Below, piece after piece: positions 1 through 7,006 of a stretch of DNA of 19,490 nt. A program made the translations under genes and the position numbers. Every line of letters begins with the position of its first letter. Positions within the stretch are counted from its first letter, which is position 1. The notes below the pieces were generated by a model. The model had not been told where the DNA came from. It saw only the letters and a list, made by a program, of their open reading frames with translations, and made no database searches. Source of the stretch: RGDT01 sp964630925 (lineage in GTDB: Bacteria > Planctomycetota > Planctomycetia > Gemmatales > Gemmataceae); assembly GCA_964630925.1 (NCBI GenBank), contig CAZVZK010000180.1:1-19490 (forward strand). The letters run 5' to 3'.

Positions 1-498
1 ATGCTCCTCACCCTCGGCAGCCCGAAGAAGTCGATCTTCCACGCGGGCAACCCGCAGGCCGGCGTTCAGCTCTACATCTCGCAGGGCCTCATCGACGCGT
101 GCAAGGACGACGGGCAGCTCGCCGCCGTCGTCGCGTCCGAGCTGGGGAAGATCGCCGCCGAGCGTGCCGCCCAGGCCGCCCTCGCCGAGGATGGCCACAC
201 CCCCATCGAGGAGCGCGTCGGCGACGACCACGGCCGCTACGGCCTCGGCGACGGGACCCGCCTCATGGAGGCCGCCCGCCGCGAGTCGGAGCGCAAGAAG
301 AGGCCGGCCAAGCCCGACCCCGCCGCCCTCGCCCAGCACTTCCTCACCACCGCGGGCTACGCGCCCGACGCCATGAAGCAGGCGGCCGCCCTCGTCGCCG
401 AGGCCGGGCGCGACGACTCTCTGGCCGAGCAATTCACGGTGGACAAGCCCGCCGTGATGCAGAAGCCCGAGCCGAAGGCGCCGAAGCCTTCCGAGTAG
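1..498 (+). CDS. Degenerate M48-type peptidase-like protein, 3' part
   Basis: The frame is open from the left edge, so the gene probably starts upstream and the ATG at position 1 is likely internal. The 165 visible residues resemble the catalytic region of M48 zinc peptidases: a strand and helix (VQLYISQGLID), then a helix (QLAAVVASELGK) where the family has its HExxH zinc site, and later an AGYAPDAM segment like the usual 'aGydp.A' helix. Both zinc-binding histidines are absent: residues 46-50 read SELGK, keeping only the glutamate. It should therefore be unable to bind zinc as M48 enzymes do. The tail is rich in lysine and proline. The first part of the protein and any signal peptide are outside the window. 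The coding call is secure from strong GC3 bias; the family call is inference from pattern. Confidence 0.6.
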   Translation: MLLTLGSPKKSIFHAGNPQAGVQLYISQGLIDACKDDGQLAAVVASELGKIAAERAAQAALAEDGHTPIEERVGDDHGRYGLGDGTRLMEAARRESERKKRPAKPDPAALAQHFLTTAGYAPDAMKQAAALVAEAGRDDSLAEQFTVDKPAVMQKPEPKAPKPSE

Positions 499-615
499 AC
501 GTATCGTCCTGGAAGACAACCTTTTACACGCCCGTTACAGACGCGCTCTGGCCCTCCCCGTCTCCCATCGAGTAGAGTACACTCCGCTCGATATTCCCAC
601 GAGGAGGGTGAAGAG

Positions 616-1722
616 ATGACGCGCCACATGTGGGTGCTGATGTTGCCTCTGTGGCTGGCCGGGCAGGCCGACGCCGCCCCGCTGCCGTTGGAGAGGAAGG
701 TCAAGGTGGAGGTGGTGTTCTGCCTGGACACGACGGGCAGCATGTCCGGCCTGATCGACGGGGCCAAGGCGAAGATCTGGAGCATCTGCAACCAGATCGC
801 CGGCGGCAGGCCGACGCCCGACCTGAAGATCGGCCTGGTCGCCTACCGCGACAAGGGCGACTCCTACGTCACCCAGGTCCACGAGCTGACCTCCGACCTC
901 GACGCCATGCACGGCAAGCTCAAGACCTTCACCGCCGACGGCGGCGGCGACGAGCCCGAGCACGTCAACCAGGCGCTTTACGACGCCGTCCACAAGATCA
1001 AGTGGTCCGAGGACAAGAAGGTGATGAAGATCATCTTCCTGGTGGGCGACGCCCCGCCGCACATGGACTACACGGACGACGTGAAGTACCCCGTGACGTG
1101 CGCCAAGGCCAAGGAGAAGGGCATCATCATCAACACCGTCCTGTGCGGCGACAGCGAGTCATGCAAGAAGGCGTGGAAGGACGTGGCCTCGAAGGCCAAC
1201 GGCTCGTTCGTGGCCATCCCGCAGGACGGCGGCGTCATGGTGGTCAACACGCCGTTCGACCCGCACCTGGCGGCCCTGAACGCCAAGCTGACCGGCACCG
1301 TCCTTGTGTGGGGCGGCCGCGAGAAGCAGGACCTCGACCGCATCAAGAACGAGGAGTCCGAGAAGCTCGGCGCCGAGTCGGCCGCGGGCCGCATCGCCTA
1401 CCAGGCGAAGAACGGCCAGGCGGCGGCGTACTGCCTGCTCGACCAGGTGAACCGCAAGGAAGTGAAGCTGGAGGACGTGAAGAAGGAGGAGCTGCCGCCG
1501 CAGCTCCAGAAGCTGAACATCAAGGAGCAGAAGGCGTACCTCGCCGAGCTGGACACGCGGCGCAAGGCCCTCAACAAGCAGGTCCTCGAGCTGGACAAGC
1601 TGCGCGAGGCGTGGGTGGCGAAGAAGCGCGCCGAGGAGGCCAAGAAGGGCAAGGGCGGCTTCGACCAGAAGGTGCTGGAGGTGCTGCGCTCCCAGGCCAA
1701 GAGCTACGAGCTGGAGTACTGA
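616..1722 (+). CDS. Exported von Willebrand factor A domain protein
   Basis: Encodes 368 residues. The start is supported by a GAGGAGGG ribosome binding site at 601-608, 7 bases before the ATG. Residues 1-20 form a signal peptide ending near GQADA, so the protein is probably periplasmic. The vWA domain starts at about residue 31; its metal-binding MIDAS motif DTTGSMS is intact at 38-44, and a downstream VGDAPPH segment supplies the later MIDAS aspartate. vWA domains bind ligands or partner proteins through a divalent metal. Residues from about 275 to the end are highly charged with heptad-like leucines and probably form a helical coiled-coil arm, perhaps for oligomerisation. It is transcribed alone, ends before a strong hairpin and faces the ARPP-1-like gene. 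The partner is unknown. Confidence 0.88.
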   Translation: MTRHMWVLMLPLWLAGQADAAPLPLERKVKVEVVFCLDTTGSMSGLIDGAKAKIWSICNQIAGGRPTPDLKIGLVAYRDKGDSYVTQVHELTSDLDAMHGKLKTFTADGGGDEPEHVNQALYDAVHKIKWSEDKKVMKIIFLVGDAPPHMDYTDDVKYPVTCAKAKEKGIIINTVLCGDSESCKKAWKDVASKANGSFVAIPQDGGVMVVNTPFDPHLAALNAKLTGTVLVWGGREKQDLDRIKNEESEKLGAESAAGRIAYQAKNGQAAAYCLLDQVNRKEVKLEDVKKEELPPQLQKLNIKEQKAYLAELDTRRKALNKQVLELDKLREAWVAKKRAEEAKKGKGGFDQKVLEVLRSQAKSYELEY

Positions 1723-1751
1723 TCCGCCGTGCCGGGTGACGGGATGAAACG

Positions 1752-1780
1752 AGGGCGCCGGGGATGACCCCCGGCGCCCT
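1752..1780. terminator. Strong hairpin between convergent genes
   Basis: A 12-bp perfect stem (1752-1763 with 1769-1780) with a 5-base loop sits between the stop codons of the convergent vWA (1722) and ARPP-1-like (1788) genes. There is no long T run on the plus side, as is common at high GC. It probably serves as a bidirectional terminator or 3'-end stabiliser. Confidence 0.7.
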
Positions 1781-1787
1781 GTCCGTT

Positions 1788-2696
1788 TCACCGCGAGAAC
1801 GCCTCGACGTGCAGCGGCCTGCCGTCCACGCGGAGGCACGCCGCCTCCAGGGCCGCCCCCTCCAGACGCACGTCCTCGCCCAGGCCCGGCGACGGGAACA
1901 CGTCCTCGCGGCACGTCGGCGCCGAGGCCAGCCACTCGCGCACGCCCGCCGCCGTCACGGGCGGGGCCTCCCCCGCCACGCGGGCGTCGATGGCGTAGGC
2001 CAGCACCAGCTTCGGCCACAGGGCCGCCAGCGTCGTGGGGCGGTCGAACAGGTCGAAGCCGATCACCTTGCCGCCGTAGGCGAACGCCGCCCCGTGCGCA
2101 CCCTCCGGCGCCGGCAGACGCTCCACGGTGGGGGTCAGCGCCGCCGCCGTGTCCTCGTAGGCCTTGTGCAGGTACATGGTGTCGGACGAGGACATGGTCT
2201 CGCCGAGCTTGCGGTCCACCTCGCGCCACACCTCACCCTGGTCCGAGGTCGGTGTGCCCGTCTCGTGGTAGCCCCGCCTCACCTGGCCGTGCATCATCTT
2301 GCGCAGGGCCGAGTGCGACGAGGAGTGCGACCCCTCGAAGTGCCCGGAGCGGTGCGCCCACCGCCCGCGCTCGACGCACGTCACCGGGATCGGCATGGAC
2401 GCCCCCGCCGCCGCCAGGAGGCTGGCGTTCAGCACGCGGTTCTGCTTGCCGCCGGACAGGTGCTCGCCGGCCATCAGGAAGACGGGACGCGCCGCCTTGT
2501 TCGTGAGGCGGAGCTGGGGCACGGAGCCGCCGTCGCTCACCTCGGTGATCTCCAGCATCCCGGCCGAGACGGCCTCGTCGAGCGTAACATAGTCAGCCCC
2601 CCCGTCGGGGGCCCACGACAGCGGGAAGACCTGAAGGCCGCCGGCCTCGCACGGCTCGCCGACCGACACGCCCTTGAGCAGCTCTCCAATGGACAT
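1788..2696 (-). CDS. ARPP-1 / DUF6569 family protein
   Basis: Encodes 302 residues with no signal peptide or membrane segment, so it is probably cytoplasmic. It resembles the ARPP-1 domain (ARG and Rhodanese-Phosphatase-superfamily-associated Protein): residues near 70-90 read FLMAGEHLSGGKQNR, followed by CVERGRW and a segment rich in serine and histidine, all typical of that family. The family was named from genomic association with ADP-ribosyl-processing enzymes; its biochemical activity is not known to me, and no such partner is encoded here. The start is supported by a purine-rich AGAGG about 10 bases upstream. It is divergent from the DUF4190/DUF1559-like gene with only about 35 bases between starts, so the promoters must overlap. 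Confidence 0.8.
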   Translation of the reverse strand: MSIGELLKGVSVGEPCEAGGLQVFPLSWAPDGGADYVTLDEAVSAGMLEITEVSDGGSVPQLRLTNKAARPVFLMAGEHLSGGKQNRVLNASLLAAAGASMPIPVTCVERGRWAHRSGHFEGSHSSSHSALRKMMHGQVRRGYHETGTPTSDQGEVWREVDRKLGETMSSSDTMYLHKAYEDTAAALTPTVERLPAPEGAHGAAFAYGGKVIGFDLFDRPTTLAALWPKLVLAYAIDARVAGEAPPVTAAGVREWLASAPTCREDVFPSPGLGEDVRLEGAALEAACLRVDGRPLHVEAFSR

Positions 2697-2731
2697 GGCC
2701 TCGCCTCTTTCTCGATGTGGATGGTGAAGGG

Positions 2732-3697
2732 ATGGAGCAGACGCCGCGCACCCACTGGGCCGCCCCGCTGAGCCTCGCCCTGGGCATAGCCGCGCTGCCC
2801 TGGCTGGGCATCGTCGCCGCCGTGCCGGCGCTGGTGCTGGGCTTCGTCTCCCTGCGGACGATCAACGCCAGCGACGGGACCCTGCGTGGCGCGTGGATGG
2901 CCGTCGCCGGCCTCGCCGCCGGGGCCGTCGGCGTGATGATCTCGGCGCTGGGCGTGATCGCCATGCTGACGGTGAGTGTGCGTACGACGGCGGCCCGCGC
3001 GGAGTGTTTGAACAATCTGCGTGTGGTCGGCATCGCCCTGAATCAATACGCGGACCTGCACGAAACATTTCCACCCGCGACGCTCGGCCCCGGCTCGCTG
3101 CCCCCGGAAAAGCAGGTCGCCTGGACCGCCGGCGTCATCCCCCACCTCGCCGGGGCGGCAGGCGAGCTGAACCAGCGGCGGGGCGCGCGGCTGGCGCAGG
3201 CGTACATGGACCTGGACGCCGCCATCGACCGCAGGTCGCCGTGGGACGCCGAGGTGAACGCCGCCGCGCGCGAGGCCGCCGTGGGCTTCTTCCTGTGCCC
3301 CGGCCACCCGGGGTACACGCGGCAGTCAGCGGTGACGCACTACGTCGGCATCGCCGGCGTGGACGAGGACGCGGCCAGGCTGTCGCGCGACGACGCGAAG
3401 GCCGGCGTCTTCGGGTACGACAGGGGGGTGAGGCGTCAGGAGGCGACGGCGGGATTCAGCTTCACCCTGGCGGCGTTAGAGACGGGGCACGAGAACGGGC
3501 CGTGGCTGGCCGGCGGATTCGCGACGGTCCGCGGGGTGGGGGAGGGCGACGACCTGCTGGGGCCGGGCCGGCCTTTCGGCGGGCTGCACCCGAAGGTGAC
3601 GAACGCCCTGATGCTGGACGGCTCGGCGCGGAGCATTAACGACGGGACGGAGGGCGGCCTGCTGCGGCGGCTGGCCACGCTGCGGCGGGGGGAGTGA
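2732..3697 (+). CDS. Membrane protein with DUF4190-like start and DUF1559-like tail
   Basis: Encodes 321 residues from ATG 2732; a GTG at 2717 in the same frame is possible but lacks a ribosome binding site. The first 90 residues hold two hydrophobic spans (ALPWLGIVAAVPALVLGFVS and GLAAGAVGVMISALGVIAML) joined by a short loop, as in DUF4190. Then comes a DUF1559-like region: CLNNLRVVGIALNQY followed by FPPAT, and near the C terminus a histidine nine residues before DG (HPKV...LDGS), the H-X9-DG motif, with the usual closing leucine- and arginine-rich GGE-type end. DUF1559 proteins in planctomycetes usually start with a prepilin-like signal; here that is replaced by the two-span membrane module. 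The bulk is probably outside the cytoplasmic membrane. Function is unknown. Confidence 0.82.
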   Translation: MEQTPRTHWAAPLSLALGIAALPWLGIVAAVPALVLGFVSLRTINASDGTLRGAWMAVAGLAAGAVGVMISALGVIAMLTVSVRTTAARAECLNNLRVVGIALNQYADLHETFPPATLGPGSLPPEKQVAWTAGVIPHLAGAAGELNQRRGARLAQAYMDLDAAIDRRSPWDAEVNAAAREAAVGFFLCPGHPGYTRQSAVTHYVGIAGVDEDAARLSRDDAKAGVFGYDRGVRRQEATAGFSFTLAALETGHENGPWLAGGFATVRGVGEGDDLLGPGRPFGGLHPKVTNALMLDGSARSINDGTEGGLLRRLATLRRGE

Positions 3698-3755
3698 GAC
3701 GGGCGTGCCCCCAGGGCTTGCCGGGACGCCCGATGGCACGCGAGCGGGGATGCTT

Positions 3756-3826
3756 GAGGCGAGTGGTAGGGGGCGAGACGCCCGTGCGATGCGGGCACGG
3801 CACGCTTACGCCGTGCCGCTCGCCTC
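3756..3826 (+). other. Nested inverted repeats in the 208-base gap
   Basis: The gap 3698-3905 holds an outer 8-bp stem (3756-3763 with 3819-3826) enclosing a perfect inner 8-bp stem (3794-3801 with 3810-3817, loop of 8). It could be the terminator of the upstream gene or a structured upstream element of the next operon. No coding signal is seen in this gap. Confidence 0.35.
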
Positions 3827-3844
3827 GGGCGCCCCACGCCGTCG

Positions 3845-3873
3845 TTGTCGCCCGGGACGGCCCGCGATAAACT
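3845..3873 (+). promoter_or_regulatory. Candidate sigma70-type promoter for the SagB operon
   Basis: TTGTCG at 3845-3850 and TAAACT at 3868-3873 are separated by 17 bases, each matching four of six consensus positions. Transcription would start near 3880, about 25 bases before the ATG at 3906. This is inferred from the sequence only. Confidence 0.3.
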
Positions 3874-3905
3874 GCCCTGGCCCTCTCTCACTGGAGCCAT
3901 GCACC

Positions 3906-4307
3906 ATGTCGATCCTCCCCCTGGCGGCGTTCGCCGTCACCCTGGCCGTCGCCGCCGACACCCCCGAGCCGACCAAGAAGCAGAAGCTCGAGGTCGCGTT
4001 CAACGTCCCGTCGTCCTCCGAGAAGGCGTCCATCACAGAGGCCCGCGTCGTCGGCAAGGAGCTGTGGGTCCGCGTGGACATCACCGGCGGCGGAGGCATC
4101 GGCCTGGCCGTCATCTCCAAGGCCAAGGACGAGGTCACCATCGAGGCTCCGGCCCTGCCCGTCAAGTACGTCGTCTTCGGCAAGATGTGGGGCTGGAAGA
4201 ACGAGGAGAAGGGTATCACCTTCCTCAAGGACCTCGACGATAAGGAGCGTGCCAAGGCCGAGAAGGCCTTCGAGGGCGGCAAGTCGGTCTGGACGAAGAA
4301 GAAGTGA
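3906..4307 (+). CDS. Small exported protein of unknown function
   Basis: Encodes 133 residues from ATG 3906. GGAG at 3893-3896 lies 9 bases upstream, and the start gives a clean signal peptide (LPLAAFAVTLAVAA) with cleavage near ADT. The frame is open further upstream, but the extra stretch has poor coding character. The mature protein is small and alternates strands with lysine-rich turns; a central GGGGIGLAVI and a CotH-independent, lysine-rich end (SVWTKKK) are the main landmarks. There are no cysteines in the mature part. I do not recognise the family. It shares a GTGA start/stop overlap with the downstream SagB-type gene, so the two are probably translated together. Confidence 0.75.
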   Translation: MSILPLAAFAVTLAVAADTPEPTKKQKLEVAFNVPSSSEKASITEARVVGKELWVRVDITGGGGIGLAVISKAKDEVTIEAPALPVKYVVFGKMWGWKNEEKGITFLKDLDDKERAKAEKAFEGGKSVWTKKK

Positions 4308-4993
4308 CACTCGACCTCACCTCGTTCCCGGCCTGGCGCGAACGCCTCCAGGCCGCCGAGGCCCCGCCCCTCCCGCCGCGCTCCTACCCCGGTTATCCCG
4401 AGGCCGCCCTGCCGCCTTTCCGCCGTCGATGGCTCACCACCCTCGATGGCGTGCTGGCGGCACGGCGTTCCGGCACGCCCGGCACCCCCCTGCCGGACGC
4501 GACGACGATGAGCCGCCTGCTGGGCCTGTCGCACGGCATCACGGGCGGGCAGGGCAGGGGGCCGGTGCCGTCGGCGGGCGGCTTGCAGGCGCTGGAGCTG
4601 TACGTCGGCGTCCTGACGCCCGGCTGGCTGGGGGCGGGCGTCTGGCACTATGACCGGACGAGGCACGCCCTGTCTCGCATCGCCGACGCGTCGCGGGAGG
4701 AATTGATCGCCGAGATCCCGTCGCTCCAGGTCACCGACGGCGGGGCCGTCCTCTGGCTCCTCATCGGCGACGCGGCGCGGGTGACACCGAAATACGGCGA
4801 GCGTGGGCGGCACTTCCTCGCCCTGGAGGCTGGCCACCTGATGCAGAACCTGTGCCTCGTCTCGGCAAGCCTGGGCCTGGTGACGCTGCCTTTGGGCGGA
4901 TTCTTCGAGGCGGCGTTGGCCCGCCGGCTATCGCTGCCGCGGACGGACGAGGTCCTGTACGCCGGCGTGTGCGGCCCGGCCGTCAATCGCTGA
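4304..4993 (+). CDS. SagB-type nitroreductase-fold FMN oxidoreductase
   Basis: Encodes 229 residues starting at GTG 4304, which overlaps the previous stop (GTGA). It has landmarks of the SagB/ThcOx branch of the nitroreductase superfamily: an RRS motif (54-56) expected to contact FMN phosphate, PSAGG (89-93), GVWHYD (112-117), and KYGERGRHF...EAGHLMQNL (163-182), the conserved signature of this branch. SagB enzymes oxidise azolines to azoles in peptide natural products, but many relatives have other or unknown roles. No cyclodehydratase or precursor peptide is encoded nearby, so a RiPP role is not supported. The 229-residue length fits a single domain. Its 3' end overlaps the convergent LRR gene by 11 bases. 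Confidence 0.82.
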   Translation: MTLDLTSFPAWRERLQAAEAPPLPPRSYPGYPEAALPPFRRRWLTTLDGVLAARRSGTPGTPLPDATTMSRLLGLSHGITGGQGRGPVPSAGGLQALELYVGVLTPGWLGAGVWHYDRTRHALSRIADASREELIAEIPSLQVTDGGAVLWLLIGDAARVTPKYGERGRHFLALEAGHLMQNLCLVSASLGLVTLPLGGFFEAALARRLSLPRTDEVLYAGVCGPAVNR

Positions 4994-6365
4994 ACGTGAC
5001 GCCGTCGCCGTAGCGGGAACGCAGGGCCGCCCGCGCCTCCGCCGACAGCTTGTTCGTCTCCATCTCCAGCTTCAACAGGTCGAGTGACCCCGTCCGCGCC
5101 AGGGCCTCGGCCCCGGCCTCGCCGACGCGGTTATTCTTCATCCCCAGTACACGCAGGCCGCCCAGGCGCCGTGCGGAGGCGAGACGGGACGCCCCTTCCG
5201 CAGACACGTTGTTGGCGTGCAGGATCAGCTCGTGCAGGCCGGCCAGGCGCGGCGAATCCAGGGCGGCAACGCCTTCGTCCTCGAGGCCGCAGAATCGGAG
5301 GTCGAGGGAGCGGAGCCGCCACGGGCTCTCGTCCGAGGCGAGGAGGGCCGCGCCGTCGGGGCCGACGGGGTTGGTGAAGAGGTCGAGCGCCAGGAGCCCC
5401 GCCAGGGCGGGGTTGCCCATCAGGGAGCGCAGGCCGGCCGCGGTGATGTTGCAAGCACCGACGCGAAGTTCGCGCAGGGCGGAGAGGTGCGGCGTGGCCG
5501 CGAGGGCGGCCAGCCCGGACGGGCCGAGACGCGAGTCCGACACGTCCAGGCCGACGAGGCCGGCCAGCCCCGGCGACGCGAGCAGGGCGACGGCCCCCGG
5601 CCCCAGGGAGTTGAAGCCGATCTCCAGGTGCGTCAACCGCCGCAGGCCCGGCACCGCCGCCAGCCGTCGCGCCGTCGCCCCGCCGATCCCGGTGGAGGTG
5701 AGGTCGAGGCGGCGCAGGGCCGGCGGCATGTGCGGTCCGAGGAGCCGCGCCGCGCCGTGCGGCCCGATGGCCTCGTTGAACGAAACGTCCAGCCGCTCCA
5801 GGGCCGAGAGATCGCCGGCCAGGAGCAGGCCCACCCCACGGGCCGACAGCTCGCACATCGACAGGGACACCTCGACGAGCCGCCCCGCGCGGGCGTCACC
5901 GCCGATCAATTCCGCCAGATCGTCTCCCGCGTCCTCGTCCTCCACGACGAGCCGGCGGGGCCAGCGGAATCCCGCCGAGGACAGGACCGCCACCATATCG
6001 CCCGATCCCTCGCCGATGATCCCCTGGATCGGGTGTCGGGCGAGGGCGTGCTCGGCACGCTCCCAATGCACCTCGTTGAGCTCCACCTCCTCGATGAACC
6101 CGCGCCGGTACTCCCACGTCAGGCAGCAGTCCGTAAGCTCGCCGGCCCACTCCCGCCCATGCTCCGCGAGCAGCGCCTCCTCGCGCCGCGCCAGAGCCAC
6201 CTGCCGCACGTCCCACTCGTCGAGACGCGCCCGCTCGATTTGCACGCGGATCAGCTCGGCGCGTTCGTCCTGGCCCTGATCCGCCAGCCAGTCGGCGTAC
6301 ACGAGACGCGGCGTGTCGTCGTCGGGGCGTTCGATGATGTCGGCGAGGAAGCCGGCCTCGCTCAC
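4983..6365 (-). CDS. TIGR02996 domain plus leucine-rich repeat protein
   Basis: Encodes 460 residues. The GTG start at 6365 overlaps the stop of the DinB-like gene (GTGA) and places the TIGR02996 domain exactly at residues 1-42: FLADIIERPDDDTPRLVYAD then WL, ERAELIRVQ. The frame continues upstream only because the DinB-like gene lies there in another frame. From about residue 150 to 450 it carries ribonuclease-inhibitor-like leucine-rich repeats of about 26-28 residues (for example LERLDVSFNEAIG, LRRLDLTSTGIG, LTHLEIGFNSLG). TIGR02996 is a planctomycete companion domain of unknown activity, often joined to repeats. There is no signal peptide. LRRs of this type mediate protein binding; the ligand is unknown. 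Confidence 0.88.
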   Translation of the reverse strand: MSEAGFLADIIERPDDDTPRLVYADWLADQGQDERAELIRVQIERARLDEWDVRQVALARREEALLAEHGREWAGELTDCCLTWEYRRGFIEEVELNEVHWERAEHALARHPIQGIIGEGSGDMVAVLSSAGFRWPRRLVVEDEDAGDDLAELIGGDARAGRLVEVSLSMCELSARGVGLLLAGDLSALERLDVSFNEAIGPHGAARLLGPHMPPALRRLDLTSTGIGGATARRLAAVPGLRRLTHLEIGFNSLGPGAVALLASPGLAGLVGLDVSDSRLGPSGLAALAATPHLSALRELRVGACNITAAGLRSLMGNPALAGLLALDLFTNPVGPDGAALLASDESPWRLRSLDLRFCGLEDEGVAALDSPRLAGLHELILHANNVSAEGASRLASARRLGGLRVLGMKNNRVGEAGAEALARTGSLDLLKLEMETNKLSAEARAALRSRYGDGVTFSD

Positions 6366-6850
6366 GCCCTGTCCCCCCGCAGCACCAGCCGCGTGATGTA
6401 CGAGATCTGCCCCCGGTGCAGGGCGAAATGGCTCACCAGCCGTACCATCCCGCCCGCGTTGTTCGCCCCCAGGTGCGCGTCCTGCGGCGCGGCCAGGAAT
6501 TGCTCCTCCGTGAGCGCCAGGATCACCCGCCTGTAAACGGCGATGGCCTCGTCCAGACGGCGGAACGCCTCCTCCTTCGTCGGATGGTCGGCAGAGGTGA
6601 ACTCCTTCTCCCGCTCGCGCACATAGCCCGTGTTGCCCAGCCTCGCGCCGGCGAAGTGCGACAGATTCCCGGTCAGGTGCAGGATGAGATGCCCCACCGA
6701 ATTCCCCGGCTCGATGGGCTTGACCCAGAATTGCTCCTCGCTCAGAGGCGCGGTGATCTCCGCGATCTGTTTGCGCAGGTACTCCAGCTCCCCGGCAAGG
6801 GCCTCCTTCAGCGCGGCCTCGGCTTTCCCGGTCATGATCAGCCCCCCCAT
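6362..6850 (-). CDS. DinB-like (DUF1572-type) four-helix metalloprotein
   Basis: Encodes 162 residues from ATG 6850; an in-frame ATG at 6835 is preceded by a G-run that could act as ribosome binding site, giving 157 residues. The protein is all helical and carries the DinB-type histidine triad: HLILH (54 and 58) in helix 2 and HFALHRGQI (141 and 145) in the last helix. Family members bind zinc or nickel, and some are bacillithiol- or mycothiol-dependent transferases; which thiol this one would use cannot be told. A GTGA overlap couples it to the TIGR02996-LRR gene downstream. Confidence 0.85.
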   Translation of the reverse strand: MGGLIMTGKAEAALKEALAGELEYLRKQIAEITAPLSEEQFWVKPIEPGNSVGHLILHLTGNLSHFAGARLGNTGYVREREKEFTSADHPTKEEAFRRLDEAIAVYRRVILALTEEQFLAAPQDAHLGANNAGGMVRLVSHFALHRGQISYITRLVLRGDRA

Positions 6851-6917
6851 CTTGCCCCGGCGTCACACACCGATCAGGGTAGCCTGTCCGGGCGTCCCCC
6901 GGCAACGGGAATCCGCC

Positions 6918-6946
6918 TTGGCCGGCGCGGGGGTGGCCGATAGAAT
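6918..6946 (+). promoter_or_regulatory. Candidate sigma70-type promoter for the DUF1573 gene
   Basis: TTGGCC at 6918-6923 and TAGAAT at 6941-6946 are spaced by 17 bases. The -10 matches five of six consensus positions. The predicted start near 6953 lies just before the leader hairpin at 6958-6975. Confidence 0.45.
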
Positions 6947-6957
6947 CCAACGCCCGT

Positions 6958-6975
6958 CGGACGGCCCGCCGTCCG
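6958..6975 (+). promoter_or_regulatory. Leader hairpin of the DUF1573 mRNA
   Basis: A perfect 7-bp stem (6958-6964 with 6969-6975) closes a 4-base loop. It would lie at the extreme 5' end of the transcript from the promoter above, about 30 bases before the start codon, and may stabilise the mRNA. Confidence 0.4.
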
Positions 6976-7006
6976 CACGCATCGAGGAACGAGGGGCACG
7001 GCGAAC

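Noticed and set aside
4304..4993. RiPP azole biosynthesis cluster around the SagB-type gene
   Set aside because: No cyclodehydratase, protease, transporter or precursor peptide is encoded nearby; the small upstream protein has a signal peptide and no Cys/Ser/Thr-rich core.
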